Shown here: positions 1 to 8,175 of the stretch, piece by piece
Layout: each line of letters opens with the position of its first letter
Numbering within the stretch: the stretch's first letter is position 1
From: Mesobacillus campisalis
GTDB taxonomy: Bacteria; Bacillota; Bacilli; Bacillales; Cytobacillaceae
Length of the DNA stretch: 42,231 nt
Assembly (NCBI RefSeq): GCF_000986785.1
Contig: NZ_LAYY01000101.1
Span: 1 to 42,231, forward strand
Direction of reading: 5' to 3'
Made by a program: the position numbers and the translations under genes
The notes under the pieces: model-generated
What the model was told of the DNA's origin: nothing
Databases searched by the model: none
Seen by the model: only the letters and a program-made list of their open reading frames with translations

Positions 1-180
1 GACCGTTTTTCAGAATCAGCTTCAGTATTGGTCGTCCATACACCCGATGGAGGATCGTTTTTCAGAATCAGTTTTAGTATTGGTCGTCCATACACCCGAT
101 GGAGTCCCGTTTTTCAGAATCAGCTTCAGTATTAGTCGTCCATACAGCCGATGGAGGACCGCCTTTCGAGATTCTGAACC
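1..180. repeat. 52-nt tandem repeat array, terminator-like units
   Basis: Three near-identical 52-nt units start at 1, 53 and 105, and a degenerate fourth starts at 157. The array may extend left of the window. Within each unit GGTCGTCCAT can pair with ATGGAGGACC across a 7-nt loop, and the stem is followed by GTTTTT, so each unit resembles an intrinsic terminator. Because 52 is not a multiple of three, reading frames shift from unit to unit and the short ORFs across it are not convincing genes. The period and the hairpin-plus-T-run design match the array at 18811-19221, although the sequences differ. Confidence 0.85.
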
Positions 181-230
181 TCATTTGGTCCTCCAACTTC
201 TCGATGAAGATAGGACAATAAAAAATTGGA

Positions 231-262
231 AAAAAGCAGTGCGTTAATCGCACTGCTTTTTT
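231..262 (+). terminator. Intrinsic terminator
   Basis: GCAGTGCG (236-243) pairs perfectly with CGCACTGC (249-256) across a 5-nt loop and is followed by a T run. It closes whatever unit enters from the left and insulates pdaA. Confidence 0.8.
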
Positions 263-319
263 CGTTTATTTTAGCCTTTAAAACAAACAATATAAAAAAA
301 CGTTTGATGGAGGATGAGC

Positions 320-1123
320 ATGAAAAAGAGTATCAATATCTTTATGGCAGTATGCCTTATCTTCAGCATTGGCAGCCCGCTGGCTGCACGTGCCGAGGTT
401 TCCAATAAACCGGTGCATTGGGGATTTACAAAGGGAAGAGACGGCAAGCCTGCCGATGCTGGCAAGCAGCTGGAGAATCTTCTTAAAGATTATGGAGGAG
501 TGTATAAAGGCGATCCCGGCAAAAAAGACATATATTTAACCTTCGATAATGGCTATGAAAATGGCTATACTGAACAGATTTTGGATGTGCTGAAAAAAGA
601 AAAGGTGCCGGCTGCCTTCTTTATTACCGGACATTATCTTGAAACCGCCGAGGATCTTGTCATCCGGATGGCCGAAGAAGGCCATACAATCGGGAACCAT
701 TCCTATTATCACCCCGATTTGACGGAAGTTAGTGATGAGAGGCTGAAAACCGAGCTTGAAAAGGTAAGGGAGAAAACCTACGAAATGACTGGGCAAAAGC
801 ATATGGCCTACTTGAGGCCGCCCCGGGGAATTCTGAGCGAGCGGACGCTTAAGCTGGCAAAAGAGGAAGGATATACCCATATCCTCTGGTCATTGGCCTT
901 CATGGACTGGGATACGAAAAGGCAAAAAGGCTGGGAGTACTCCTATAACAACATCATGAAGCAAATCCATCCAGGGGCCGTCCTGCTTTTGCACACAGTA
1001 TCGAAAGACAACGCCGAAGCCCTCGAAAAAGTCATCAGGGACCTAAAAAAGCAGGGATACACCTTCAAAACCCTCGATGACCTCATGCTCGAAGGAACGC
1101 TGCAAAACCCAATGCTCTACTAA
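320..1123 (+). CDS. pdaA: Delta-lactam-biosynthetic de-N-acetylase PdaA
   Basis: This is a polysaccharide deacetylase family 4 enzyme of 267 residues, close to the usual PdaA length. PdaA removes the N-acetyl group from muramic acid so that muramic delta-lactam can form in the spore cortex, which is needed for germination. A signal-like hydrophobic N-terminus ends near AARA. The NodB motifs are visible: TFDNGYENG (the PdaA form, with Asn where other deacetylases have a second Asp), the HSYYHPD metal site, RPPRG and LLLHTVS. The start at 320 is preferred over an in-frame ATG at 314 because GGAGG at 309-313 abuts 314 but sits 6 nt before 320. In B. subtilis pdaA (yfjS) also lies near yfjP and yfjO, the next two genes here. 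Confidence 0.93.
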   Translation: MKKSINIFMAVCLIFSIGSPLAARAEVSNKPVHWGFTKGRDGKPADAGKQLENLLKDYGGVYKGDPGKKDIYLTFDNGYENGYTEQILDVLKKEKVPAAFFITGHYLETAEDLVIRMAEEGHTIGNHSYYHPDLTEVSDERLKTELEKVREKTYEMTGQKHMAYLRPPRGILSERTLKLAKEEGYTHILWSLAFMDWDTKRQKGWEYSYNNIMKQIHPGAVLLLHTVSKDNAEALEKVIRDLKKQGYTFKTLDDLMLEGTLQNPMLY

Positions 1124-1125
1124 CA

Positions 1126-1217
1126 GGGGTCATGCACCCGTTAGTCTATTAACGCATCAACGGGGGTCAGGCACCCGCTGGGGGATTAACGCTTCACCGT
1201 ACCGGGGGTCAGGCACC
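1126..1217. repeat. Three copies of GGGGTCAGGCACC-type dispersed repeat
   Basis: Copies lie at 1126-1139 (one change, CATGCAC), 1162-1176 and 1204-1217. ATTAACGC recurs in the two spacers, giving a repeat unit of about 36-42 nt. The same core appears at 23466, 23503 and as an inverted pair at 26301/26331, always downstream of genes. The third copy is built into the terminator at 1201. Confidence 0.8.
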
Positions 1218-1231
1218 GCCCGGTTTTTTTC
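1201..1231 (+). terminator. Intrinsic terminator after pdaA
   Basis: ACCGGG (1201-1206) pairs with CCCGGT (1219-1224), followed by seven T. The loop consists of the dispersed GGGGTCAGGCACC repeat. A TATAAT at 1253-1258 just downstream is a probable -10 for alkA, but no convincing -35 is seen. Confidence 0.75.
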
Positions 1232-1307
1232 GTATGTGAACCTTATTCGTGTTATAATACGGGGATAAATAACGAACTGGATCCACCTTTTGCAAAGGAG
1301 AGATTTT

Positions 1308-2168
1308 ATGTGGCAGGAAACCATTTCAATCCCCGGACCTTATAATTTCGACCTTGCCCTGGACAGGTTGTCGCTCGATCCTTTGCATGCAGTCGACCTT
1401 GACAGCAGGACAGTGAAAGTCCCGGTTGCGAATGGTTCGGAACGGCAGATTGCGACAGTCAAAGGGACCGGAAGCCTCGAAATCCCGCAATTTCATATAA
1501 CCGCTGAAGGAAGCAAGGAGCAGACTCTCAGCGTTCTGAAGGAGATTTTCCGTTGGGATGTCGAACTCCGGAAAATTCATGACCATTTCCAGAGCACCGA
1601 CCTGAAGCCGATTTTTGATGCCCATTACGGAACTCCGCTTGTCCTGGATTTCGACCCATTCGGAAGCCTCCTGAAGTGCATCATCCACCAGCAGCTTAAC
1701 CTATCCTTTGCCTATACACTGACACAGCGTTTTGTTCATGCCTACGGAATCGAAAAAGACGGCGTTTGGTTTTATCCAACTCCAGACAAAGTCGCGAGGT
1801 TGACGGTCGAAGAGTTTCGCAAACTGCAGTTCAGCGGACGAAAGGCGGAATATGTCATTGGCATCGCTGAGCTTGCAGCAGAGGGAAAGCTGGACTTTGC
1901 CTCCATGAGGAATCAGGCAGATGCCGAAATTGAAAACAGTTTAATCAAAATACGCGGTGTGGGGCCCTGGACAGTCCAGAATTTCCTTATGTTCGCATTG
2001 GGCCGGCCAAACTTGTTTCCAATCGCGGACATAGGTCTGCAGAATGCATTGAAAAAGCATTATGGCCTTGACCAGAAACCGACAATCGCCGAAATGGAGC
2101 AACTAAAAGAGCCATGGGAGCCATACTTGAGCTATGCTTCCCTCTATTTATGGAGAAGCATTGAATAA
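1308..2168 (+). CDS. alkA: DNA-3-methyladenine glycosylase II (AlkA/YfjP type)
   Basis: A 286-residue HhH-GPD superfamily base-excision enzyme that removes alkylated purines from DNA. The helix-hairpin-helix is visible as [12 protein letters not shown] near residues 218-229, followed by the region with the expected catalytic Asp (FPIADIGLQ). The N-terminal third matches the AlkA-type beta domain in position. ATG 1308 is chosen because AAAGGAG at 1295-1300 is well spaced. An upstream in-frame TTG at 1290 would lie before the ribosome site. It is followed after 14 nt by yfjO, as in the B. subtilis yfjP/yfjO pair, so the two are probably co-transcribed. Confidence 0.9.
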   Translation: MWQETISIPGPYNFDLALDRLSLDPLHAVDLDSRTVKVPVANGSERQIATVKGTGSLEIPQFHITAEGSKEQTLSVLKEIFRWDVELRKIHDHFQSTDLKPIFDAHYGTPLVLDFDPFGSLLKCIIHQQLNLSFAYTLTQRFVHAYGIEKDGVWFYPTPDKVARLTVEEFRKLQFSGRKAEYVIGIAELAAEGKLDFASMRNQADAEIENSLIKIRGVGPWTVQNFLMFALGRPNLFPIADIGLQNALKKHYGLDQKPTIAEMEQLKEPWEPYLSYASLYLWRSIE

Positions 2169-2182
2169 ACGGAGTGAACAAC

Positions 2183-3676
2183 ATGAAAAAGGAATATAGA
2201 ACAAACAAGCAATCGCACAGCAGCAGCGATTTTAAGAAAGGCAACCCTGCGCCTGCTAAGAACAGGCAGGGCAGCCGGCAGAAGGCCCAGGGCGGAAGCC
2301 AGCAGCAGGGAGTCAAAATCGAACCCGGACAAACGATGCCGCTTACCATTAAACGGCTTGGCATCAATGGGGAAGGCGTTGGCTACTTTAAGCGCCAGGT
2401 TGTATTTGTTCCCGGAGCGCTGCCTGGAGAAGAAGTCGTGGCCGAGGTTACGAAGGTGCTTCCGAAATATTCGGAAGCCAAGGTCAAGAAGGTCAGAAAG
2501 CCTTCCGAACACAGAGTCACGCCTGTCTGCCCGGTGTATGAAGAATGCGGCGGCTGCCAGCTGCAGCATCTTCATTACTCCCAGCAGCTCAAAGAAAAAC
2601 GGGATATTGTCATCCAGTCGCTTGAACGGCACACCAAGCTGGACGTGTCCAAACTGGACATCAGAGACACCATCGGAATGGAAAATCCATGGGGCTACCG
2701 CAATAAAAGCCAGTTCCAGGTCGGTGAGAAAGCCGGAAAAGTCCTAGCCGGCCTATACGGCCTGAATACGCATAATCTCATCAATATCGAACAGTGCGCT
2801 GTCCAGCATCCGGCCACATCAAAAGCAACAGAAGTCGTCAAAGGCATTCTTCAGGACTTGAGAATCCCGATCTACAATGAAAAGACCGGCAAAGGCCTGG
2901 TGCGCACGATTGTGGCCAGGACCGGAATTCAGACAGGCGAGCTCCAAATTGTCCTGATCACAACGAAAAAAGAGCTGCCTAAGAAAGAGCTTATCATCCA
3001 GGAGACCAAAAAGCGGCTGCCAGAACTGACCTCGATTGTCCAGAATGTAAACGGCCAAAAAACCTCGCTAATATTCGGCGAAGAGACACAAACGCTTGAA
3101 GGGAAGGATTTCATCCAGGAAACGCTAGGCGACCTCCAGTTTGAGCTTTCGGCCAGGACTTTCTTCCAGCTGAATCCAGAGCAGACGGTCAAACTCTATG
3201 ATGAAGCCAAGAAAGCTGCCGGGCTCACAGGCAAGGAAAAGGTAGTGGACGCCTATTGCGGAGTGGGCACAATCGGACTCTGGCTTTCCGGGGACGCTGG
3301 GGAGATCAGGGGAATGGACGTGATTCCGGAGTCCATCGAAAATGCCCGTAAAAATGCTGCCCGCCACGGTGTAAAACATGCCCGCTACGAAGTGGGCAAA
3401 GCCGAGCAATGGCTGCCTAAATGGGCAAAAGAAGGCTGGAGGCCTGATGTCATTGTGGTTGACCCGCCAAGAGTCGGATGCGATGCCGAATTCCTGAATA
3501 CCGTTTTAAAAGTGAAGCCTCAAAAATTTGTTTACATCTCATGTAATCCATCTACATTGGCAAAAGACATCAATACCCTTGGCAAGCACTACAAAGTGGA
3601 ATACATCCAGCCGGTGGATATGTTTCCGCATACCAGCCAGGTTGAGAGCTGCGCATTGCTAGTCAGAAGAACATAA
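2183..3676 (+). CDS. yfjO: 23S rRNA (uracil-5-)-methyltransferase, TrmA/RumA family (YfjO-like)
   Basis: A 497-residue SAM-dependent RNA m5U methyltransferase. In order it has a basic, Gln/Ser-rich low-complexity N-terminal tail (about 45 residues), a TRAM RNA-binding domain, an Fe-S motif ([11 protein letters not shown] plus a later Cys in IEQCAV), and a Rossmann methyltransferase domain with [18 protein letters not shown] and the catalytic [10 protein letters not shown] loop. Bacilli carry two such paralogues, YefA (RlmCD) and YfjO. The neighbouring alkA/yfjP and pdaA/yfjS make YfjO the likely orthologue. The exact target uridine cannot be read from sequence. ATG 2183 has GGAG 8 nt upstream, whereas GTG 2174 overlaps it. 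Confidence 0.9.
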   Translation: MKKEYRTNKQSHSSSDFKKGNPAPAKNRQGSRQKAQGGSQQQGVKIEPGQTMPLTIKRLGINGEGVGYFKRQVVFVPGALPGEEVVAEVTKVLPKYSEAKVKKVRKPSEHRVTPVCPVYEECGGCQLQHLHYSQQLKEKRDIVIQSLERHTKLDVSKLDIRDTIGMENPWGYRNKSQFQVGEKAGKVLAGLYGLNTHNLINIEQCAVQHPATSKATEVVKGILQDLRIPIYNEKTGKGLVRTIVARTGIQTGELQIVLITTKKELPKKELIIQETKKRLPELTSIVQNVNGQKTSLIFGEETQTLEGKDFIQETLGDLQFELSARTFFQLNPEQTVKLYDEAKKAAGLTGKEKVVDAYCGVGTIGLWLSGDAGEIRGMDVIPESIENARKNAARHGVKHARYEVGKAEQWLPKWAKEGWRPDVIVVDPPRVGCDAEFLNTVLKVKPQKFVYISCNPSTLAKDINTLGKHYKVEYIQPVDMFPHTSQVESCALLVRRT

Positions 3677-3705
3677 CCCTGTTAAATAAACTCCTGCTAA
3701 AAAGA

Positions 3706-3750
3706 CCCCGGCATCGCAAAAAGAAATTGTGATGCCGGGGTTTTATTTTT
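3706..3750. terminator. Bidirectional intrinsic terminator
   Basis: CCCCGGCATCGCAA (3706-3719) pairs with TTGTGATGCCGGGG (3727-3740) with one mismatch. T-rich tracts follow on both strands, so it can serve yfjO and the convergent HxlR gene. Confidence 0.85.
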
Positions 3751-3763
3751 ATTGTAATGAATC

Positions 3764-4093
3764 TTAATCCGCGGATCCGGACCCAGGCTCAATCCAGGCC
3801 TGGGACCAATTCTCGATGGCCTTTAAAATCGGCTCCATGGATAGTCCTTTTTCAGTTAGAGAATACTCAATAATGACGGGCGTTTCAGGTATGACTTCGC
3901 GTTTTACCACCCCTTGATGCTCAAGGTCCTTTAACCGTTCCGATAAGACCTTTCCGCTTATGCCAACAGAAGATTGTATTTCATTGAACCTTTGTGGCCC
4001 TGATAGTAGCTGATAGATAACTAAGGCGGTCCATCTTTGACTTAATAATGAGATAGCTTTTTCAAATCTTGGACAAATGGTTGGTTGTTTCAT
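3764..4093 (-). CDS. HxlR-family (DUF24) transcriptional regulator, probable redox/electrophile sensor
   Basis: A 109-residue winged-helix protein of the HxlR/DUF24 type. The family signature is clear: CPRFEKAISLLSQRW near the N-terminus, the FNEIQ...SGKVLSERLKDLE recognition region, and the wing ending in YSLTEKG. Cys7 sits where YodB, CatR and HypR of B. subtilis carry the conserved Cys that senses quinones, diamide or aldehydes. No other Cys is present, so a one-Cys mechanism is likely. It is divergent from a flavin oxidoreductase and FMN reductase, which are plausible targets. The shared intergenic region holds several TTAnTTAC repeats. Confidence 0.88.
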   Translation of the reverse strand: MKQPTICPRFEKAISLLSQRWTALVIYQLLSGPQRFNEIQSSVGISGKVLSERLKDLEHQGVVKREVIPETPVIIEYSLTEKGLSMEPILKAIENWSQAWIEPGSGSAD

Positions 4094-4117
4094 TGTAACG
4101 ACACCTCACTTGTTTAC

Positions 4118-4211
4118 ATTATATCACAGAAAAGAACAATTTAATTACAAAAGATAATTTAGTTACTTGACAAAAATTCATTACTAAAATACACTTAGTT
4201 ACATAAAGTAA
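4118..4211. promoter_or_regulatory. Divergent promoter region with candidate HxlR operators
   Basis: On the plus strand TTGACA (4167-4172), a 17-nt spacer and TACACT (4190-4195) form a good sigma-A promoter for the oxidoreductase operon. On the minus strand an extended -10 (TGATATAAT, TATAAT over 4118-4123) serves the regulator. TTAGTTAC occurs at 4159-4166 and 4195-4202, flanking the promoter, with TTAATTAC at 4141-4148. TTAC-N5-GTAA spans 4199-4211. These repeats are the best operator candidates. The assignment to this HxlR protein is inference. Confidence 0.65.
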
Positions 4212-4256
4212 GTTATTATTTAACAGGCCGAACCGGCTTCGGATTGGAGGGATACG

Positions 4257-5324
4257 ATGGCTGATAAAAAAAGCTCTGGAATTGAAATTGGCATCTACAC
4301 ACTTGCGGATATAGGTCCTGACCCCCTTACTGGCAAGACAATCAGTGCCAAAAACAGAGTGAAAGAAATCGTCGGGGCCGCAAAAGCTGCGGATGAGGCA
4401 GGACTCGATGTATTTGGAATAGGAGAACATCATCGTCTCGATTATGCTTCCTCGTCTCCTGCGGTACTATTGGCAGCTATTGCACAAGTAACGGAGCAAA
4501 TTAGATTAACAAGTACAACAAGTGTTTTAAGTACGCTTGACCCTGTCCGTCTGTTTGAAGATTTCGCTACAGTGGATCTCCTTTCCGACGGCCGTGCTGA
4601 AATACTGGCAGGCAGGGGAGCATTTATTGAATCATTTCCTCTGTTCGGCTATAGTACAGACGATTATGATGAATTGTTTGAAGAACATCTGGAACTCTTG
4701 TTGCAGCTTGCCCAGAATGAGACCGTGACGTGGTCCGGGAAGTTCCGTCCTTCTTTTGGGGAAGCGGAAATTGCCCCAAGACCGGTACAGGACCGCCTGC
4801 CAGTCTGGATTGGTGTCGGAGGGTCACCGGAAAGTGCCGTCCGTGCCGGAAAATACGGTGTTGGAATGGCAATGGCCATATTGGGAGGAAATCCATCGCG
4901 CTTTAAGCCGCTTGCAGACCTTTACCGTAAAACTGGAGTTGAGGCAGGCCATTCACCACAGGACTTAAAGATTGGTGTGACAGGACACGCCTACATCGCG
5001 AAGACAACGCAGCAGGCAAAGGACGAATTCTACCCTTATTACGCCAACTACTGGCAATACGTGAACCGTCAGCGCGGAATGGGGACAAAGATGTCCAGGG
5101 CAGACTTTGACCATATGACTGGGCCGGATACTGCACTGTTTGTAGGAAGTCCGCAGGAAATAGCCGAGAAAATCCTGCAGCAGCATGAACTCTTTGGACA
5201 TCAGCGTTTCTTGGCGCAATTGGACATAGGCGGCCAGCCTCTAAAGAATGTAATGGAAAGCATTGAATTGTTGGCAACGGAAGTGGCCCCAGTCGTTAGA
5301 AGAGAAATAAGTAAAAACTTTTAG
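4257..5324 (+). CDS. LLM-class flavin-dependent oxidoreductase (luciferase-like monooxygenase)
   Basis: A 355-residue bacterial-luciferase-like TIM-barrel enzyme. Family features are the GIGEHHRLDYASSSPAVLLAA stretch near residues 55-75, TSTTSVLSTLDPVRLFEDFATVDLLS, and the flavin-binding LAGRGAFIESFPLFG region. Such enzymes use reduced FMN (F420 in actinobacteria) to oxygenate small molecules, usually with a partner flavin reductase. An FMN reductase gene follows after 12 nt, which fits a two-component monooxygenase. GGAGG sits just upstream of ATG 4257. The substrate is unknown. The divergent HxlR gene suggests an electrophile or quinone. Confidence 0.88.
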   Translation: MADKKSSGIEIGIYTLADIGPDPLTGKTISAKNRVKEIVGAAKAADEAGLDVFGIGEHHRLDYASSSPAVLLAAIAQVTEQIRLTSTTSVLSTLDPVRLFEDFATVDLLSDGRAEILAGRGAFIESFPLFGYSTDDYDELFEEHLELLLQLAQNETVTWSGKFRPSFGEAEIAPRPVQDRLPVWIGVGGSPESAVRAGKYGVGMAMAILGGNPSRFKPLADLYRKTGVEAGHSPQDLKIGVTGHAYIAKTTQQAKDEFYPYYANYWQYVNRQRGMGTKMSRADFDHMTGPDTALFVGSPQEIAEKILQQHELFGHQRFLAQLDIGGQPLKNVMESIELLATEVAPVVRREISKNF

Positions 5325-5336
5325 AGGTGTAGATAA

Positions 5337-5936
5337 ATGGGCTTTTTACAAAAACTTTTTGGTAAACAAACAGAGGAGGAAGAAACAATGGCAGCAGAAA
5401 AATTAAACATCGGAATTATCCTGGGAAGCACTCGTCAAGGACGTGTAAGCCCGCAGGTTGGAGAATGGGTAAAAGGAATTGCTGACAAACGCGGAGATGC
5501 GAATTATGAAATTGTTGATATTGCTGACTTCAACCTTCCATTCTTGGGAACTACAGATGGAACAGAGCCTGGCATTGCTGCCTGGAATGAGAAACTGGCA
5601 AGCCTTGATGGGTATGTATTCATTGTTCAGGAATACAATCACAGTATTACCGGTGCATTGAAAAACGCAATCGACTTTGCCCGTGAAGCCTGGTATAACA
5701 AAGCAGCAGGCATTGTAAGCTATGGTTCAACTGGCGGAGCTCGCGCAGCTGAGCATTTGCGCGGTATTCTGGGAGAAATCAAAGTTGCGGATGTCCGCAC
5801 ACATCCAACTCTTTCCCTTTTCACTGATTTCGAGAATATGAGTGAGTTTAAGCCGCAGGAGCTGCATCTTGATAATGTAAACGCAATGCTTGAAGAGGTT
5901 GTTGCCTGGAGCGGAGCGTTAAAAACTTTACGCTAA
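5337..5936 (+). CDS. NADPH-dependent FMN reductase family protein
   Basis: A flavodoxin-like reductase with the FMN phosphate-binding GSTRQGR motif near residue 30, the VQEYNHSITGALKNAIDF segment typical of NAD(P)H-dependent FMN/azo/quinone reductases, and YGSTGGARAAEHLR. It probably supplies reduced FMN to the preceding oxidoreductase or reduces quinones directly. Two starts are possible. ATG 5337 (199 residues) has AGAGGTG upstream and adds a charged leader (MGFLQKLFGKQTEEEET). ATG 5388 has a stronger GAGGAGG site and begins where family members usually begin. Confidence 0.87.
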   Translation: MGFLQKLFGKQTEEEETMAAEKLNIGIILGSTRQGRVSPQVGEWVKGIADKRGDANYEIVDIADFNLPFLGTTDGTEPGIAAWNEKLASLDGYVFIVQEYNHSITGALKNAIDFAREAWYNKAAGIVSYGSTGGARAAEHLRGILGEIKVADVRTHPTLSLFTDFENMSEFKPQELHLDNVNAMLEEVVAWSGALKTLR

Positions 5937-5940
5937 TCTA

Positions 5941-5977
5941 AAAACATCAGACGCCATTAGGTGTCTGATGTTTTTCT
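5941..5977. terminator. Bidirectional intrinsic terminator
   Basis: AAAACATCAGAC (5941-5952) pairs with GTCTGATGTTTT, with T or A runs on both sides. It sits between convergent genes and can stop transcription from either. Confidence 0.85.
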
Positions 5978-5992
5978 GTTTAAAATCTTCCA

Positions 5993-6910
5993 TTATGGCA
6001 GTACATTCCCTGCAGCCCGGTAAATCTCATACCATTCTTCTCTTGTGATGACCACATCCGAAGCCTTGGCGATATTCGTTAGCCGCTCTGGTGTCATTGT
6101 GCCAACGATGGTTTGGATCTTTGCCGGGTGGCGGAGGATCCAGGCGACTGCGACAGCTGACTTATTGATGCCGTATTTATTGCCCACTTCCTGGAGTTTG
6201 GCATTCAGTTCAGGGAAATCGTCATTATCAATGAAAAAGCCTTCGAACAGTCCGTACCGGAATGGAGACCATGCCTGGATGGTCATATCGTTCAGGCGGC
6301 TGTAATCAAGGATGCCGCCATCGCGGTCAATGGCATTGTCATGTTTGTTGTTCACCTGGATTCCTGCATCAACCATTCCTGTATGCATAACGCTGAATTG
6401 AAGCTGATTGATGATCAGGTCCTGCCGGACATATTTTTTTAGCAGTTCAATTTGCGCTGGGTTATGGTTGCTCACGCCGAAGTGGCGCACTTTTCCGCTT
6501 TCCTGCAACTGTGAAAAGGCCTCTGCTACCTCTTCAGGCTCCATAAGCGCATCCGGGCGGTGCAGCAGGAAGACATCAATGTAGTCTGTTTTCAAGCGCT
6601 GCAGGCTTTTGTCGACGGACCCCACAATATGCTCTTTGGAAAAGTCGTAAAACCCCTTCCGGATTCCAGCCTTTGTTTGAATGATGAGTTTTTCCCGGAT
6701 TGAAGGGCTCATTTCGAGAGCATCCGCGAATACTTCTTCCGATTTTCCGCCGGCATAAATATCAGCATGGTCAAAAAAGTCAATCCCCAGCTCCAGGGCA
6801 TTATGTATCACCTTTGCAGCCTCATCCTTGGAGAGCTTTCCCATGCCCATGCAGCCTAGCGAAATGTTGGAGGCCTCCAGACTGCTATTGCCCAATTTAA
6901 TTTTTTTCAT
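5993..6910 (-). CDS. Aldo/keto reductase (YdhF-like)
   Basis: A 305-residue NADPH-dependent aldo-keto reductase TIM barrel. The expected tetrad regions are present: FFDHADIY (Asp and Tyr), QTKAGIRK (Lys) and DVFLLHRPD (His). The length and the insert in the second half resemble E. coli YdhF-type enzymes. The start at 6910 is chosen for an AGAGGTGA site 6 nt upstream, and a TTG one codon earlier is less likely. It lies divergent from a ring-cleaving dioxygenase and convergent with the FMN reductase, so it may belong to the same carbonyl/quinone detoxification set. That grouping is inference. Confidence 0.88.
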   Translation of the reverse strand: MKKIKLGNSSLEASNISLGCMGMGKLSKDEAAKVIHNALELGIDFFDHADIYAGGKSEEVFADALEMSPSIREKLIIQTKAGIRKGFYDFSKEHIVGSVDKSLQRLKTDYIDVFLLHRPDALMEPEEVAEAFSQLQESGKVRHFGVSNHNPAQIELLKKYVRQDLIINQLQFSVMHTGMVDAGIQVNNKHDNAIDRDGGILDYSRLNDMTIQAWSPFRYGLFEGFFIDNDDFPELNAKLQEVGNKYGINKSAVAVAWILRHPAKIQTIVGTMTPERLTNIAKASDVVITREEWYEIYRAAGNVLP

Positions 6911-7006
6911 CAAAAATCACCTCTTTCTTCCTTATGTTATCGTTTGAGTGGTTGATTATCCACTTTTATCCTTCAGGGGCTCCTGAACAGCTGATAAGCG
7001 GCAAGG

Positions 7007-7054
7007 TTGACACCTTTTCTTTATTCATGTTATATTTATCTCGAATTAAAGATA
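7007..7054 (+). promoter_or_regulatory. Sigma-A promoter with MhqR-type operator
   Basis: TTGACA (7007-7012) is followed after 17-18 nt by TATATT (7031-7036). Directly downstream, TATCTCGAATTAAAGATA (7037-7054) is an inverted repeat that fits the MhqR operator described for the B. subtilis mhqA, mhqNOP and mhqED genes (TATCTCGAA...GAGATA). MhqR is a quinone-responsive MarR-type repressor. No mhqR gene is in the window. A small TTCAGG/CCTGAA inverted repeat lies at 6972-6987. Confidence 0.8.
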
Positions 7055-7105
7055 TCTCATTTAAAAACAACCTTAAGGGTATTATATAAACAGGAGGAAT
7101 GAAAA

Positions 7106-8083
7106 ATGAAGGGATTAAAAGGAATTCACCATGTTACCGCGATCACAAGCAGCGCGGAAAAGAATTATGAATTTTTCACTTATGTACTTGGGATGAGGCT
7201 GGTGAAAAAGACAGTCAATCAGGACGATATTCAAACCTATCATCTGTTTTTTGCAGACGACACTGGCAGTCCGGGGACAGATATGACATTTTTTGATTTT
7301 CCGGGGATCCCGAAAGGATCGCACGGAACAAATGAAATTTATAAAACTTCCTTCCGGGTGCCTACCGACAAATCCCTCGAATACTGGGTCAAGCGTTTTG
7401 ACAGGATGGGTGTGCAGCACAAGGGGATTGCCGAACAGTTTGGCAAGAAGACTCTTTCCTTTGCCGATTTTGACGAACAGCAATATCAGCTGGTGTCAGA
7501 TGAAAACAATGAGGGCGTGGCCTCTGGCACCCCTTGGCAAAAGGGACCGGTTCCTCTGGAATACGCCATTACCGGTTTAGGGCCGCTTCATGTCCGTGTA
7601 GCGCAGTTCGACTATTTTAAAGAGATGATGGAAAAGGTATTGCAGTTCAAAGAGATTGCATCCGATGGTGCGTTCCATTTGTTTGAGGTTGGCGAAGGAG
7701 GAAACGGGGCGCAGGTCATTGTTGAATACAATGCCGTCCTGCCACAGGCACGGCAAGGATATGGCACAGTGCATCATGCAGCCTTCCGGGTCGACGATCG
7801 TTCCGTTCTTGAGGATTGGGACATGCATCTGCGGAATTTTGGCTTCCAGACGTCCGGCTTTGTGGACCGCTTCTTTTTCGGGTCGCTTTATTCGAGAGTG
7901 GCTCCGCAGATCCTGTTCGAATTTGCCACTGATGGCCCTGGCTTTATGGGGGATGAGCCTTATGAAACACTGGGGGAAAAACTCTCGTTGCCGCCTTTCC
8001 TGGAGCCAAAGCGGAAACAGATTGAATCATATGTGCGATCGATTGACACAGTCAGAAGCACAAAGGAGTTTATTAAGGAATAA
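7106..8083 (+). CDS. Ring-cleaving (extradiol-type) dioxygenase, MhqA/MhqO family
   Basis: A 325-residue protein with two tandem vicinal-oxygen-chelate (glyoxalase) domains. Metal-ligand candidates are in IHHVTA near residue 8, YGTVHHAAFR near residue 215 and ILFEFATDGPGF near residue 270. MhqA and MhqO of B. subtilis are the nearest match by architecture and are induced by methylhydroquinone and catechol. The operator directly upstream agrees. GGAGG lies 7 nt before the ATG. The gene is monocistronic, followed by its own terminator. MhqA and MhqO cannot be separated here, so no symbol is given. Confidence 0.9.
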   Translation: MKGLKGIHHVTAITSSAEKNYEFFTYVLGMRLVKKTVNQDDIQTYHLFFADDTGSPGTDMTFFDFPGIPKGSHGTNEIYKTSFRVPTDKSLEYWVKRFDRMGVQHKGIAEQFGKKTLSFADFDEQQYQLVSDENNEGVASGTPWQKGPVPLEYAITGLGPLHVRVAQFDYFKEMMEKVLQFKEIASDGAFHLFEVGEGGNGAQVIVEYNAVLPQARQGYGTVHHAAFRVDDRSVLEDWDMHLRNFGFQTSGFVDRFFFGSLYSRVAPQILFEFATDGPGFMGDEPYETLGEKLSLPPFLEPKRKQIESYVRSIDTVRSTKEFIKE

Positions 8084-8099
8084 TGATAGTTGCCTTATC

Positions 8100-8130
8100 A
8101 GCCGCTGCATTTTGCAGCGGCTGTTTTTTT
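8100..8130 (+). terminator. Intrinsic terminator
   Basis: AGCCGCTGCA (8100-8109) pairs perfectly with TGCAGCGGCT (8113-8122) over a 3-nt loop and is followed by GTTTTTTT. Confidence 0.9.
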
Positions 8131-8175
8131 GTGTGGTTTTCCCAAGCTATGGTTAAGGGTTGTGCCTGAGAGGGT

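Noticed and set aside
47-247. ORF of 66 residues over the left repeat array
   Set aside because: It crosses 52-nt repeats whose frame shifts by one each unit and ends in the terminator. It has no ribosome binding site of note.
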